A stretch of 64,000 nucleotides of DNA from Luscinia megarhynchos (taxonomy: Eukaryota; Chordata; Aves; Passeriformes; Turdidae). The notes beneath the pieces were generated by a model. The model was not told the DNA's origin and ran no database searches. It saw nothing but the letters and a program-made list of their open reading frames with translations. Of this stretch, positions 52,046 through 63,376 are shown one piece after another (position 1 is the first letter of the stretch; each line of letters opens with the position of its first letter). The translations under genes and the position numbers were made by a program. The stretch covers positions 17,280,330 through 17,344,329 of the forward strand of contig CM067566.1 of the NCBI GenBank assembly GCA_034336665.1. The letters run 5' to 3'.

Positions 52046-54346
52046 GTAAGTGGATTGTGTCACTCTCTGATGAGGTTTATTAATATCTCCTCATTAACAC
52101 TGATGTCATGCAGATGACAATCTGAAACCAAACTTGTACATTTACACACCTGAAAGGAAGTTAGATGATCCTCAGCTCACAGTGGAGTTTTCAAAATCTC
52201 CAATCTCACATTACCAATTATTTCAAAATTGTAGGCACATATGCCCTCAGGCACCTTTGGATGGGACATTGGTTTTCTTAAATCATCTAATTTGTATTTC
52301 CTACTGCTTAGGAAAACTATTAAATCAGCATGAGGACTGGAAGACGTTTGGGAAAGAAAGCCAGGTCCTAACTTGTCACTGCTTTATGTTAAGAGAAAAG
52401 TATTAGCATACTCAGTTTCACCAATTATTGTGACAAGATAGATGTAATTATGACTCAACAGAAATAGAACACTCTGCTTCTATACCCTGAGCTGTGAGTA
52501 GTACTCATCACTAGCCTTTGAAAATAGTGAAAGCTACACATAGTAGGATCTGAGTTTCACATTTGTACTTCATGAATACTCGGGAAAGAGCAACTATGAA
52601 CTAGAGCAGACAGATGATAAAAGATAGAAGGAAAAACACAAACATTTAAGTACAGATAGAAATGTAAAGGAACAGTGATTACTACTGGCAGAGAGAACTA
52701 TTTGCATGTACATTTTTCCTCCCAGAACTGTTGTACCTGAGCATTTATTTCAAAATTAAGTGGTATGTCTTACACAGTATTCTGGGATGAGAACTCTTAT
52801 TTGCATGGTGAAAAGTGAGGTTCAGAGAGATTAGAGACTTCAGCCAGAAAAACATTAATTACTGAGCTAGACTTTACTGTCAATAGGAACCATAAGCTTG
52901 ACACATGCCTGGAGTTTTACTCGATCCAGACCATAATTCTCTTCTCAGATCCTCAAGGAAACTGGTAACTAAGATGGATAAAAATTGTTATTTAACTGTG
53001 TACAAATTATAGCATTTCCATAGGACTAGGTTTATTATGCATAAACCTATTGATTTCATCTTGATTTAACTCCATCAGAATGCTATTGAGAATTAAAGAA
53101 TCCAAACCCAGTTTATTCTTACATTTAAAATCAACACCAAAACAGATTATTTTTGTCACTTGTAAAATGTGAAATAAAGACTTAAAGATACACTTTTTAA
53201 TAGCTCCATGTGTGAAAATAATCTCGTTATCTAATTGGAAAATATGTGATTTTTTTTTCTATTGTTATTGATCCCTAAGCGAAGTATCCAATGAACCTGC
53301 TAGAGGAAAACATGGTTGAACTGCTTACAACCATTGAGTCTCAGTAGCTAGCAAGTTGCCAAGTTTAAACATTTTTGGAAGAGGATCCACATGTATGATT
53401 ATATGATTTAAAACCTCAAGTCTTATGATACTCACCTATTACACATTTATTTTCTTTGTATTTCTTAATCATTGTCTTGCTGGGGAATTGTCTTGAAGCA
53501 ATGAAAATTATCAAGGCAAAGGGGATCTTCCTAATTAGTAGGCTAACAGCAAGCATTTCATTTAAAAAATGACACTTTATCTGAAATATGGAAATATGGG
53601 GTAAAATTCAGATTTCAGAAAGGGAAGTAGTGTGAAACCACCCATGAGCCCAGTGTTATCACTGTGAACAGAATCAAATCTTCATTATTTTGTACAGTTC
53701 CAAATACCATGGCTCCCCTTTTTACATATATCCACCTATATTTAGGCACAGCCTTCTTGCTTAATATTAAGGGATGCTTTCATCTGATAAGTTTTGGTGA
53801 TCTCTCTCCAGTTGAAAAAATGTCACTGATTATGGTAAACAGAATATGATGAAAGTTTTTTGTATCTTCTGCAATCCTCAACATCAAAATATTGTAATCA
53901 CCATTTTTCCTAAGGCTCATTCTCCTGCTCAATATCTTAATGGCAAGTGTTTTAATCCTAGCATTTTCAGTTTGTGACAGGGTTCAGCTAACCACAGTAT
54001 CCTCAGTTCAACACCACCCACAGTTTCTATTCATTTTATACTGTCAGAAGCACATCAAGCAGCCTCTGAGAGTAATCACATCAAAATCGATTTTCATGGC
54101 TGAGAGAAAAATAATGGAAATTTCTCTAATGTAGAAAATGTATGTGTTCATTTTGGTTAACCAAAATAGACTATATATCAGGACTGTTCAAATTAAGTTT
54201 TCTTAATTCAGTGCTCTTCTCCAGACTTGTGTACAAATTACAAGCCCTCACTTGCAGAATGTTTTTAACACCATATTCTTTTGGACTGCCTCAATGGGGT
54301 TCCCACAAAATGAACAGTCTGCACAAGTGATGGACATTCTCCATAG

Positions 54347-54622
54347 CAGATCTACAAGCAACTGAATCAAGGGATTATAAAAAGAATCCCTGAACCTACA
54401 CTGAAATGGCCAGCCAGGACTTTATACTTGCACAGAGCCTCTCTTGTGATGCTACCAACTGCTGCACAAAGCCAACAGCAGGGTATAGAGTCCACACTTG
54501 AAATCATGAGCCAGTTCTGTGCATCTTTAACCCCTCAAGAAATGTGGGATTTTATGCAATATTACGCAAGCAAAGCTCAACAAAAATTTCAAGAAGAAAA
54601 CTTCAACAAGTATATTCTCTAA
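54347..54622 (+). other. Unexplained 91-codon open frame, possible pseudogene
   Basis: Open from just after a TAG at 54344 to TAA at 54620. The C-terminal half looks helical and protein-like (TPQEMWDFMQYYASKAQQKF, then acidic residues and NKYIL). No initiating Met fits a clear start, and no promoter, good acceptor or tail was seen. It could be a fragment of a retrocopy, an exon with a weak acceptor, or chance. Confidence 0.2.
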
Positions 54623-55294
54623 AGGAACAAGAACCTCTTAAATATAACAGTTGTTTTTAATTGTTTGGCAGCATTGTTGAAAATCATGTTCAAATGTTAG
54701 TTTGCTGTTCTGAATATGCAGCTTATCTGTGACTACTCTAATCAGTTGAGCAATATTAGGTTCCAGAGTTAGATTTCCTTACCTCCTTTGAATGGATTTG
54801 AAATGTTGAAGTGGATGTTCATGAGCTTACTTGTACAGATTCTGATAGGAGCCATAAGGAAAGAAAAGGCTAAAATACCTCACGTTATTTCCTGAGATTA
54901 TCTTAGAATTAGGAGCTAGAGAGGGGACCAGCAGAAGTAATAACCACACACAAGTATTTGGGATGCAGCAAAGGCATTTTCTGTGGAAATACATGGGAAT
55001 CTTTTGAAGGTAATTACAGATGGCCATAAATATGTATTAAAATTTGAAAATGGATGTGGTAGTGACCTACATTCTTAAAACAGGATTAGCTCATTAATCT
55101 GAAAAGTGTTTTTTGTAGTGCATATGGACAGAAATAGGAGCGGCAAGTTTTGATTGAGAAAGGCTTTTATTGTTGCTTTGCTAAGGAGAGATATTCTAAA
55201 TGGAACTATGATGTCATGAGTGAAAACTTGGGTTAGAGAACTTTATCCAGAAAGTAGTTCTCGGATGACCTTCTGCAACAGTCTATTCTGAATA

Positions 55295-56125
55295 TTGTGC
55301 ATTGTCACTAACAATCCAGACAATGGAATAGAAAATATGCTTATTAAATCTGCAGCTGATGCAAAGCTGGGAAGGATCACACACGCACATTTAAGGACAG
55401 AATTAGAAATCAAAATGGTTTTCATGAATTGAAGAAATAGTCTGAAAAATATATGGTGCTCTTTGGTGAGTGGGAAGCATTAGTGACGAGTCAGAATGAG
55501 CAGCTGCCTTATACAAGAATCAGAGCAGCTGATCAGGAACTGAGGGCATAGAGGGTTATAAGGTGGTCATGGATAGCAATATCAAGGTGGTATGACAAAA
55601 ATTAATGTCAAATTAGGACACATAAACAAAATTCTAACAGTAAGGGATATAGTATATGTCTTCCTGCACACCTTATCCTAGTTAGGTTTAGTTAAAATAA
55701 CACATCCAGATCTGGGTGATGTGCTTCAGAAAGAAGAGAGACTTGGAGACACGTCCAGAGCAGAGCAATCAGAATGAGCAGAACCCCAGGAAACATGATC
55801 TAACAGAAAAGATTGAAAGACTGAGTTATTAAAACTTAAGAAACGCTGTCAGCAGACCTGACAGGGCTGTTGCACAGTGGAATGGAACAATAAATTCTCC
55901 ATGATATCTCACAGGCTAAGAAGAGATGATCATAAATTACAACACTGAAGACTCAAGTTACAATGTAGGAATGATTTTCTAAATATAAGGCAGTGAGGAG
56001 ATGACTGAGCTTCCACTGGCAGGGGCCTTTAAGAACAGGCTGAGCAAGAATGGCACAGATTTAGCAGATCTCACCATAACCAAAGGGGTGGACCAGAGGA
56101 AGCTTTTTCCAGCCCTATTTTCACA
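55295..56125 (+). mobile_element. Old CR1 LINE fragment, about 830 bp
   Basis: The longest CR1 relic here, in plus orientation. Near 55345-55375 the sequence reads as a decayed form of the reverse-transcriptase region ending in FADDTKLG (here KSAADAKLG). Further blocks correspond to the ORF2 C-terminus and 3' region: 'agacttggagacacgtccag', 'agcagagcaatcagaatgag', 'aagattgaaagactgag', 'ggcctttaagaacaggctga' and 'tttttccagccctattttc'. Many stops and indels break the frame. The terminal octamers are worn away, so this is an ancient copy of a different CR1 subfamily from the 7-kb pair. Confidence 0.8.
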
Positions 56126-59100
56126 TGAGCTGATGACTGTGCACTTAAGCGTCTGTGCACAAGTACTTGGACAGGTCTAACCAATTAACTTGGTCATGAT
56201 GGTATGCAGCATCTCTTAGTGACAGAAACACCTGAAAAAAACATCAGGTGGTGTTGACAGCTCCTGCAGTTACACATTGGCACAGCTCCTGAACTCATAC
56301 TATAACAAGAAAACCTTTCTTCTCACGGAGAGGAAAAAAAAGTAAATTTATAATCTCGCCTTTGAGAAGAAGAACTTGAAAACTTGTCTCCAAATAGCTT
56401 AAAAGATCAGATGACAAAGAAAAAGGGACAATGTTTCTACACCATTAAATTCTCATGGTTTTGGGGGGGTCTGACTCACGGTTTTTCAAAGGAGTTGGCA
56501 TTAATGGTAATGGGCTAATTTGAATAGACAAATTTAGAAATTGATATTCCTGAACTTCCTATTACAGAGAAGGCAATACTGCCTGAACAGCAGGTCTATT
56601 TCAGGAAATTAAAACCTCCCCATATCCTTTCAGATGACTTGATCGTTTCTACATTTCAGTCAATGTTACACAGGGGACATTGCACAATGCTTAACATGGT
56701 GGCAGAAAATTCACCTAGCAGAGGATCATGAAGGCATAGTTTGTCTGCTGAAAGATTGAAACAGCTGGGAACAGGCATAATAGGGGCACAAGGAATTAAT
56801 TATTGGGGGATCACTGTTTGGAAGTTGTCTCACTAACAGTACTTCTTCAGCACAGGGTGGGTCGAGGTAGAAATTGCAGGCAGAAGAGCAGCTCTTTTGT
56901 ACCAAAGAGGTCCAGACATCTGCATTCTCAAAAGACACACGAGTTAAAACATATCGATAGATGTCAAATATGAGATTTGTTTAAATGAGTTTCCCCAGAA
57001 CACATAGAGCTCAGGACAACGTTTTAAAAACCTAAATTGACACACATTCAAGATCTTTTTCTCTTGAATAGTTGTGATCTTTGTTATAGACTTTATTTTC
57101 TTTCTTCCACCATATGTCATTGCTGACTGGTTCTACTTTTCATTTCCTGGGAAATGGGAATTTTCTGTCGTCCCTTCTGTCCTCACAAAAAGGGAGAGGT
57201 GGGAAAACCAGTGCTGTGACAGACCCCTTTCACAAGATAAAAAGAAAAATAGTAGAAAAGACCTTTCTGATTAAGTAGTCCATCTCTTGCAGCATTTCCT
57301 TCATTATGACTTGGAATAAATGTCATGCATGTTTTACAAAGCTCCAATTATTTTATTATCATGACTGGGGTATTTTAAAATGCTACTTAGTCTCCTCTGG
57401 ACTTGGTCAGCCTTTACTTTACCAATCCCTTCTATGGGATCTCCTCTTTCCACTTTCACAAACTTCTATGAGGCTCAAAATGCAGACTCACCACAGACAT
57501 GTCTTGATTACTGCCAGCTTCTACCTCCTGAGACTTTATTTTTTCTTTTCTGCACTTTTATCTCTACATTTAAAAGGTCTCCTGTATCACATATCTTCCC
57601 CAGGCATTGCTAATCAACTTGTCCTTTGGCTTCTCTGCTAAGATGAAAAAAATGAGTGCTGCAATTCTCTCTAAGTGAGCAGTATTTTTCACACTCTGAA
57701 GCATTTTCTGTAGCTCTTTTGCTGAATTCTCACCCAATCTTTATCATCCTTCTGAAAACTCAAACTTCTCAGGAGACTCCAGCTGAGACAGCCATTCCAT
57801 TTTGCTCCTCTTGCTCCAGCTACTATCAATAAGGGCAGAAGCCACTGAAACTCCCCTGACAAGCAATAGCTGTCCTGCTGCTTCCACTGCAATTGCTTGT
57901 TTCCTGAACTTTTCAGTTCACCAAAGAAAAGCAAGAGGATCTCTGGAGCATTCAGAAATGCAGAGAAAGGGAAAGAGAGATATTCTTCCTTTGATGGGGC
58001 AAAGAAGCTGCGTGCACTCACACCATCTCTAAGCTTAGTGTCTTCTTAGAAACAGCTGTGATCTGAAACCCTGACAGAGAAGGTACAACAGTGGGAGTTT
58101 GGGCTCCACAACTGCAGGAGGGGGGAATTCTTCCTGGAAATCCTTGGAGCACAGCATTTTTTCTCCCAGAGCTGGATTTAACTCACTGAATGCAAATAGG
58201 CCCTTAAGTTACATCTAAAAATGAGGATTCTCCTTGCAAATGTTAAGCACAGTTATAATGATTCGTACATAAAGACTAGAGACCACAGAGAAACATCTAT
58301 TATTGTTGCTGCAAAACACAGTAGCAACTCATGAGAGTTTTACTTTTATTATTCATGTTGCTATTAGGAGTTGCATTATTACCAGATCCTAGCTGGCACA
58401 GATGGCTGCTGTGCTTTGAGGTCTGCTTTAGTCATGTTTTTAGCTGCTTTTTTCTGCAAATTTTATAGGGTTTGGGCTGATTTTAGCTTCCTTCATTTGC
58501 TTGATAATTGTTTTGGGTTTTGTTTTAGTTTTTTCCTTAATTAGCGGGAATATGTTCATGTTTATAGTGTGCTTTATTCACTCTTTTTGAACTTGTGGTA
58601 ACCAGAATCAGCAATGCAATTACACCTTCTGTTGTTTGTGTGGGACTGGCTCAGGCCAGGTGCTTTGATGGGGGCAGAACTTTTCTTGCAAGGTCAGTAT
58701 CAATTTGCTGGCACTGCTGGTCTGGTGTTTCTCACCTGTTGATAAATCTCCACCTTGTAAATCATCTTTCCCAGCATCACTTCTCTACTGCTAGAGCAGG
58801 AGGGAACCTCTCACCCAAATATTTCTGTTCCCCTGAGACTGTCAAATCACTGCCTGAGCACTGGTGAGGGTTTCTACATCCTGGCTCCTCCACTCACACT
58901 TGTCTCAGCCATCACCTCCACTGCTGCTGTATTTTGCTTGCCTAACAGGTCACCTGCATGCAGTACCCCCTGGTTCCACCTGCCTCCCAGTTATTGCCTT
59001 AGGAATTATGAGAAACACCAGGTTACTTGCACTGCTGTGCATGGTCAGCTCTTGTTGCGGGCACGACTGAGCAGAACCTACTGGTTCTGTTTATGGTCTG

Positions 59101-60104
59101 TTAGAAATTCAGGCTCACTGATAAACAGCTGTGCCTGCCCTGCAGTTTGCTTTGGCTGCACCATCACAGCTCAGTGATAAGAGATCTGGGTGCAAAGTTC
59201 CAGCTTTCATCTCAAAAGGGGCATGTGAGCTGGGGAACGAGGTGTGGTGTGCTCCCGTACGCCTTCTGCTCTGCAGGGTCAGTATGTGACCCTCAAAGGC
59301 ACAGACTGACTTCTAGACCTGAAATACATTTTTAGTGGTCATCATGAAACATTTCCACACACTTGCATGCCATACTGTAGTCTTCAGTTATTTCCCATAG
59401 TCCTGTTCTTTGCTAAATGTGTAAGGAGGATTCACAAAAAGATTCAAGTATTGCCCATGGTTCCATTACTTCTTCTCTTGGTTCCTCTGAAGGTCACTAC
59501 CCCTTTTTGATAGTTAAAGGTTTCAAAATACAAAATTTGTGAGGAAAAAGTTAATTTTTTAAAAAATGAGAGCTTTTCAGGAGTATGTGCTAAAAATTAG
59601 TTTTGAAAATCTGAGCGTCTCAACTCCCCAACTGCAGGAGGCAAGAAATTAATTACTAGTGTCATAGGCTAGTTTTCAGTCTAATGACCAAAGGGAAAAT
59701 ATCTCACTTAGGATGTACTAATTTAAAGTAATTGGGTCCTAATCTTTTTCCATAGGATTTGAGAAACTCATCTTTAAAGTCCATGGCAGTGGTTTGTATG
59801 CTGTGGCAGGAAGGTGGGTCCCTTAGCTTTTACCTGCTCTTCACACTAGTCTGACTAGAGTATATGAGCCAAAACTATAATCCCAGTTCCAGATGCCCCC
59901 ATAATTTGGATCTGGATAAGAATTTAGCAGATCAGGCCATCTCTAATTATATGAGACAAATTATTGGATAATTTCTTCTGCTTTATCTTTGCAATTCACT
60001 GGAGCAGTTAATTTCTCCAAAAGCAAGCCCATTCTTTCTCATTAGGAATCCCTTTTTGGCCTTTTTCATGTGAGTTTCTTATATTAAAAACCAACACATG
60101 CGTG
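56126..60104. other. Stretch without a recognised gene (56.1-60.1 kb)
   Basis: Unique sequence with a GC-richer block at about 58.59-59.33 kb. In that block several overlapping frames are open on the plus strand, but none resembles a known protein. No flanking repeats or tails were found. Confidence 0.4.
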
Positions 60105-60130
60105 CACACACACACACACACACACACACA
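60105..60130. repeat. (CA)13 dinucleotide repeat
   Basis: Thirteen perfect CA units, a standard potentially polymorphic microsatellite. Confidence 0.95.
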
Positions 60131-62032
60131 GAGTTTTTGCTTTTATTATATTAATGTTACCTAGGAGAATGTGACATGCTTAACAAAAAGTTGGCTTTAG
60201 CCATTGGGTAATCTGCCACTTCAGAGAAGAAGAGGAATTACATTAGTCCATATGCTTCCATGGGACAGAGATGGTGGGCAATATGGAAGAGCTAGAAGAG
60301 AAATGGACTGATGGCAACTGATTTGAGTAATCATTTTGTGGTGTCATGGACCACAAAGTTCTGGCTTCTGTTTTTGAAGTTTCTATTTCTCTCTTGCCTA
60401 TGACAGAAATGAGGTATTCATTGGTTTCTAAATCTGATATTTACATTACCTTCTCTTTCCCTTTTGGATATTTTTGTTCACTACAGGTATACCCCAAGTC
60501 ATTATTTTGAAGAACTTGGCTGAAACATATTTCAGCCATCCCTAAGGGTACCAAGAGATGTTTAAGATACAGAGAGGTTACAGTCTGCTCCAGACTAAAG
60601 AGAAACAGGAGCAGGATGTTTGTGCTAGGTGGAAGTGCCAGGCTGTGGTTCTATGGTCACCCAGAGACATGGCCAGACATAAAGCTCCAGATTCTTGCTT
60701 CTTACCAGTGCCCTCCTGCTCTCTTTCCTCCCAGCCATACAAAAAAAATTTTAAAATCTTCTGAAAAAGAAATCATGTTTTCACAAAATATCCTGGGAAA
60801 AGAAACGTTATATATAATTTTTCTTTCTTTTATATTGATTAAGAATTGCATTTTTCATTTTGAAATGGGGAACCCCAGGGGTTTAGTCTGAGATTTCCAG
60901 GAGACTAATAATGGCACCTATACATTTTGAAGCTGTTGATTGTGGTTTTCTAGTTTCAAGTGTTAAATCAGCATTATTACTTAGGAAGTTCTGGCCTCTT
61001 GACTGAGCTGCAGAAACATATGCATCTCCATTGCATAATATTTTGGAAATGCATGCTTCATTGAAGTGTCATTGATTTTCAACTAAAGTGAAAATACTCT
61101 CATTTAATGCTTTCTTAAGAGAATTACAAAGGAGGCTGGAGAGGGTTTGGACAAAGTCATTATTAATTGCACATCACAAAATTTAGATTTATATATTTTT
61201 AATACAGAAATTATCCACAGCTTCTAAATCAAAATGCTATTCTAAAATTATGTCTAATTTTATAAATGAAAAGACCCTATTTTGTTCAAGTCTTTCAAAT
61301 TCCTTAGCTTTGTTCAACAAACCCCTATACTTGCTGTGAGGGGATTGCTGATTGCTTTGTCAGCAAGACCAGTGATATTCAATCTTTGATTTCTGATTCA
61401 TTTGCTTCTTCCTTCCCTTTGATGATGAGAATAAGCGTCTGGCTTCTCCTCTCCTTTCAAAAAAATTTCTCTCGCCTCTCTCTTCCTTAGTAGTGAGAGT
61501 GTTTTATGTGAAACATTCTGCCTGCCTTTTGGACTATCTCCTCTTCACTGAGCTCAGAGCTGGGTAAGTACTTTACAGTCTTTCATTAGAGAAAACATTT
61601 TTTTCTCTCATTGGCTCTGGTGTCAGCTTTGCCTCTGACCATGATGCTCCCTGGCTTCCCTTTGGCTGCTTCCTCAAGCTTTTGCCTTGGCATTTCTCTC
61701 TGAGGTGCCAAAGTCCACCACTGTTCTGGTGGACAGCGGGTAAGAAGTTCTGAAACAGGTTTAACCAGAAGGAGACTGTGAGATTATGAAGGGAACCTTG
61801 GAGCAGGGCCAAGCAGTTGCTGTAAATTAGGTCTGTTGATCTTGGTGTTGGCATATAAACTTCTGCTAGTCCCACAGGGCAAGGCCACAGCTTAGTCATG
61901 AGCTCAGAGGAGCACCTAGAGTGTAAAACTCACCAAACACTGTGGAAGTGGTGACAGCACCATCAAGAGGGGTACAGGTGAGCAGAAGCAGCAGCAGCCT
62001 CTACACTGCACTCCATGGCTTTCCCCCCAGGT
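60131..62032. other. Stretch without a recognised gene (60.1-62.0 kb)
   Basis: AT-rich sequence with the splice-like segment at 61491-61563. A few CR1-like words near 61.12-61.21 kb ('aaaggaggctggagaggg', then 'aaatttagattta') may be a tiny degenerate relic. A 108-codon minus-strand frame at 61.57-61.90 kb has no family I can defend. Confidence 0.4.
61491..61563 (+). other. Candidate 73-bp exon, unrecognised product
   Basis: A long pyrimidine tract (ctctcgcctctctcttccttag, ending 61490) and consensus donor CTGG|GTAAGT bracket 73 bases. One frame is open throughout: two bases, 23 codons, two bases. Residues begin VRVFYVKHSACLLDYLLF, a hydrophobic peptide. The incoming phase does not follow directly from 51984-52045, so at least one more exon would be needed between them. 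A decoy is plausible. Confidence 0.18.
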
Positions 62033-62406
62033 CAAAGGGCTGGAGAACCTGCCCCATGAGAAAGAACTGAAGGAGACAGGTCCTTTCACACCCTAAAAGA
62101 GAGGGATCATCACAATACTAATACAGTTCAAGGCTAGCTGAAATGAGAACAGAGGCTTTCTTTTCACAAGGAACCAAATGGAGAAGACAGGAGGCCATGG
62201 GTACAAACTGCACCAGGAGAGGATTTATCTTGGCATAAGAAAGGAATTTTTTATGGTAAGAACAGCCATTCACTGGAATGGCCTCCCCAGACTTACTGAA
62301 GGCTTCAAGATGTAGTTGGACAGGCTCTTAGACACGATCATCTAGGCTGCATTTCCCACAGAAGGAACATCTTTTGAGCTCCTTTCTACCCTCTACTATT
62401 CTATAG
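62033..62406 (+). mobile_element. CR1 LINE 3' fragment, plus orientation
   Basis: It begins in the reverse-transcriptase C-terminal relic ('gggctggagaacctgcccca', 'gagaaagaactgaagga'). It continues through 'gggatcatcacaatactaa', 'cactggaatggcctcccca' and 'gagctcctttctaccctcta' to a single terminal ATTCTATAG. The wording differs from the 7-kb copies, indicating another CR1 subfamily. Confidence 0.8.
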
Positions 62407-62409
62407 TTC

Positions 62410-62556
62410 TTTGTCATGGAAGAGTTCAAGATCAGATTTAAGGGGTCTCAGAGCAACCTTGTCTAATGAGAGGTCTCCCTGTCTATTGCAGAGGGGTGGA
62501 ACAAGACAATCTTTAGGGGCCCTTCCCTAACTATTCTATGAGTCTATGAATCTATG
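62410..62556 (+). mobile_element. CR1 LINE 3' end with three octamers
   Basis: It starts within 'gaagagttcaagatcagatt', then 'agcaaccttgtctaatgaga' and 'aggggcccttccctaa', and ends in three octamers ATTCTATG, AGTCTATG and AATCTATG (62533-62556). It directly follows the end of the previous CR1 in the same orientation. Confidence 0.88.
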
Positions 62557-62860
62557 ATAAGTAATTGACTACCTTTATCTGTCACTGAAGTGTTTTGGTG
62601 TCTAAATCCTTGTAGTCTCCACTCTGACATTTGGCCTTAACTTTGACCCAGGCTACTGAAGTTATATCTCTTGATATCTTGAGATCTCTTATATCTCTTG
62701 AGAAAGTCCTAGAAACACCATCAAACTCAGTGCCAAACAAACAAGTCAAAAGGCAGTTCACGTCTTCCTGGGAATTATTTAAATCAAAACAAGGTGGATA
62801 CAAAATGGGAGAAATGCACTACGAGCCTCTTTGTTTGAAGGTGGGAAAGGGAGGCTCTGT

Positions 62861-63376
62861 GAAATCACAGAATCATTCAGGTTGGAAAGGACCTCTGAGA
62901 TCATCAGATCTAACCTTTGAATGATCACCGTGTTGCCAACTAGACCATGTTCTAAGTGTTAAGTCCAGCTGTTTCTTGAACACCTCCAGGGATGATAACT
63001 TCATCAATGTTTAACAACCCTTTCCACGAGTAAATTCTTTCTGATATCCAACTTGACCTTCCCCTGGTGTAGCATGAGGCTATGTCCTCTCATCCTGTCA
63101 CTAATTGCCTCAGAGAAGAGGCTGACCCCCACCTTGGTACACTCTCCTCTCGGGTAGTTTGAGAGTGATGAGGTCTCCCCTGAGCCTCCTTTTCTCCAGG
63201 ATACACAACCCCAGCTCCTTCAGTCTCTCCTCATACAACTTAGTCTTTAGAACCTTCACCAGCTCCATTGCTCTTCTCTGGATGTGCTCAGCACTCAAAG
63301 TCTTTCTTGACGTGAAGGGCCCAAAACTGAGCACAGGATTTGAGGTGAAGCCTTGCCAGTTTGGGGAACAGAGGGC
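62861..63376 (-). mobile_element. CR1 LINE 3' fragment with RT C-terminus, minus orientation
   Basis: On the + strand it opens aaatcacagaatcattcagg (inverted octamers) and 'ttggaaaggacctctgagat'. It ends in 'gaagggcccaaaactgagca' and further into ORF2. The minus-strand frame at 63110-63454 retains a recognisable CR1 C-terminus, including [20 protein letters not shown] and an upstream [10 protein letters not shown] motif. It is 5'-truncated and lacks the catalytic core. Confidence 0.9.

Larger units (their letters stand above)
39719..55294. other. Stretch without a recognised gene (39.7-55.3 kb)
   Basis: Unique AT-rich DNA containing the candidate exons at 43941-43963 and 51984-52045, homopolymer runs at 44.4 and 45.3 kb, an AT palindrome at 48.14 kb and an unexplained frame at 54.35-54.62 kb. 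Segments at 44.54-44.72 and 48.61-48.85 kb are dense in TAAT, TGATTAG and CTGTCA/TGACAG motifs and may be enhancers. I could not assign any gene. Confidence 0.4.

Noticed and set aside
61120..61215. Possible degenerate CR1 relic
   Set aside because: Only two short CR1-like words and no octamer end; too weak to annotate as an element.
61573..61899. Minus-strand 108-codon frame with a faint resemblance to an endogenous retroviral envelope segment
   Set aside because: Only a loose spacing of small and aromatic residues; no cysteine motif, no neighbouring LTR, and chance open frames of this size are common.
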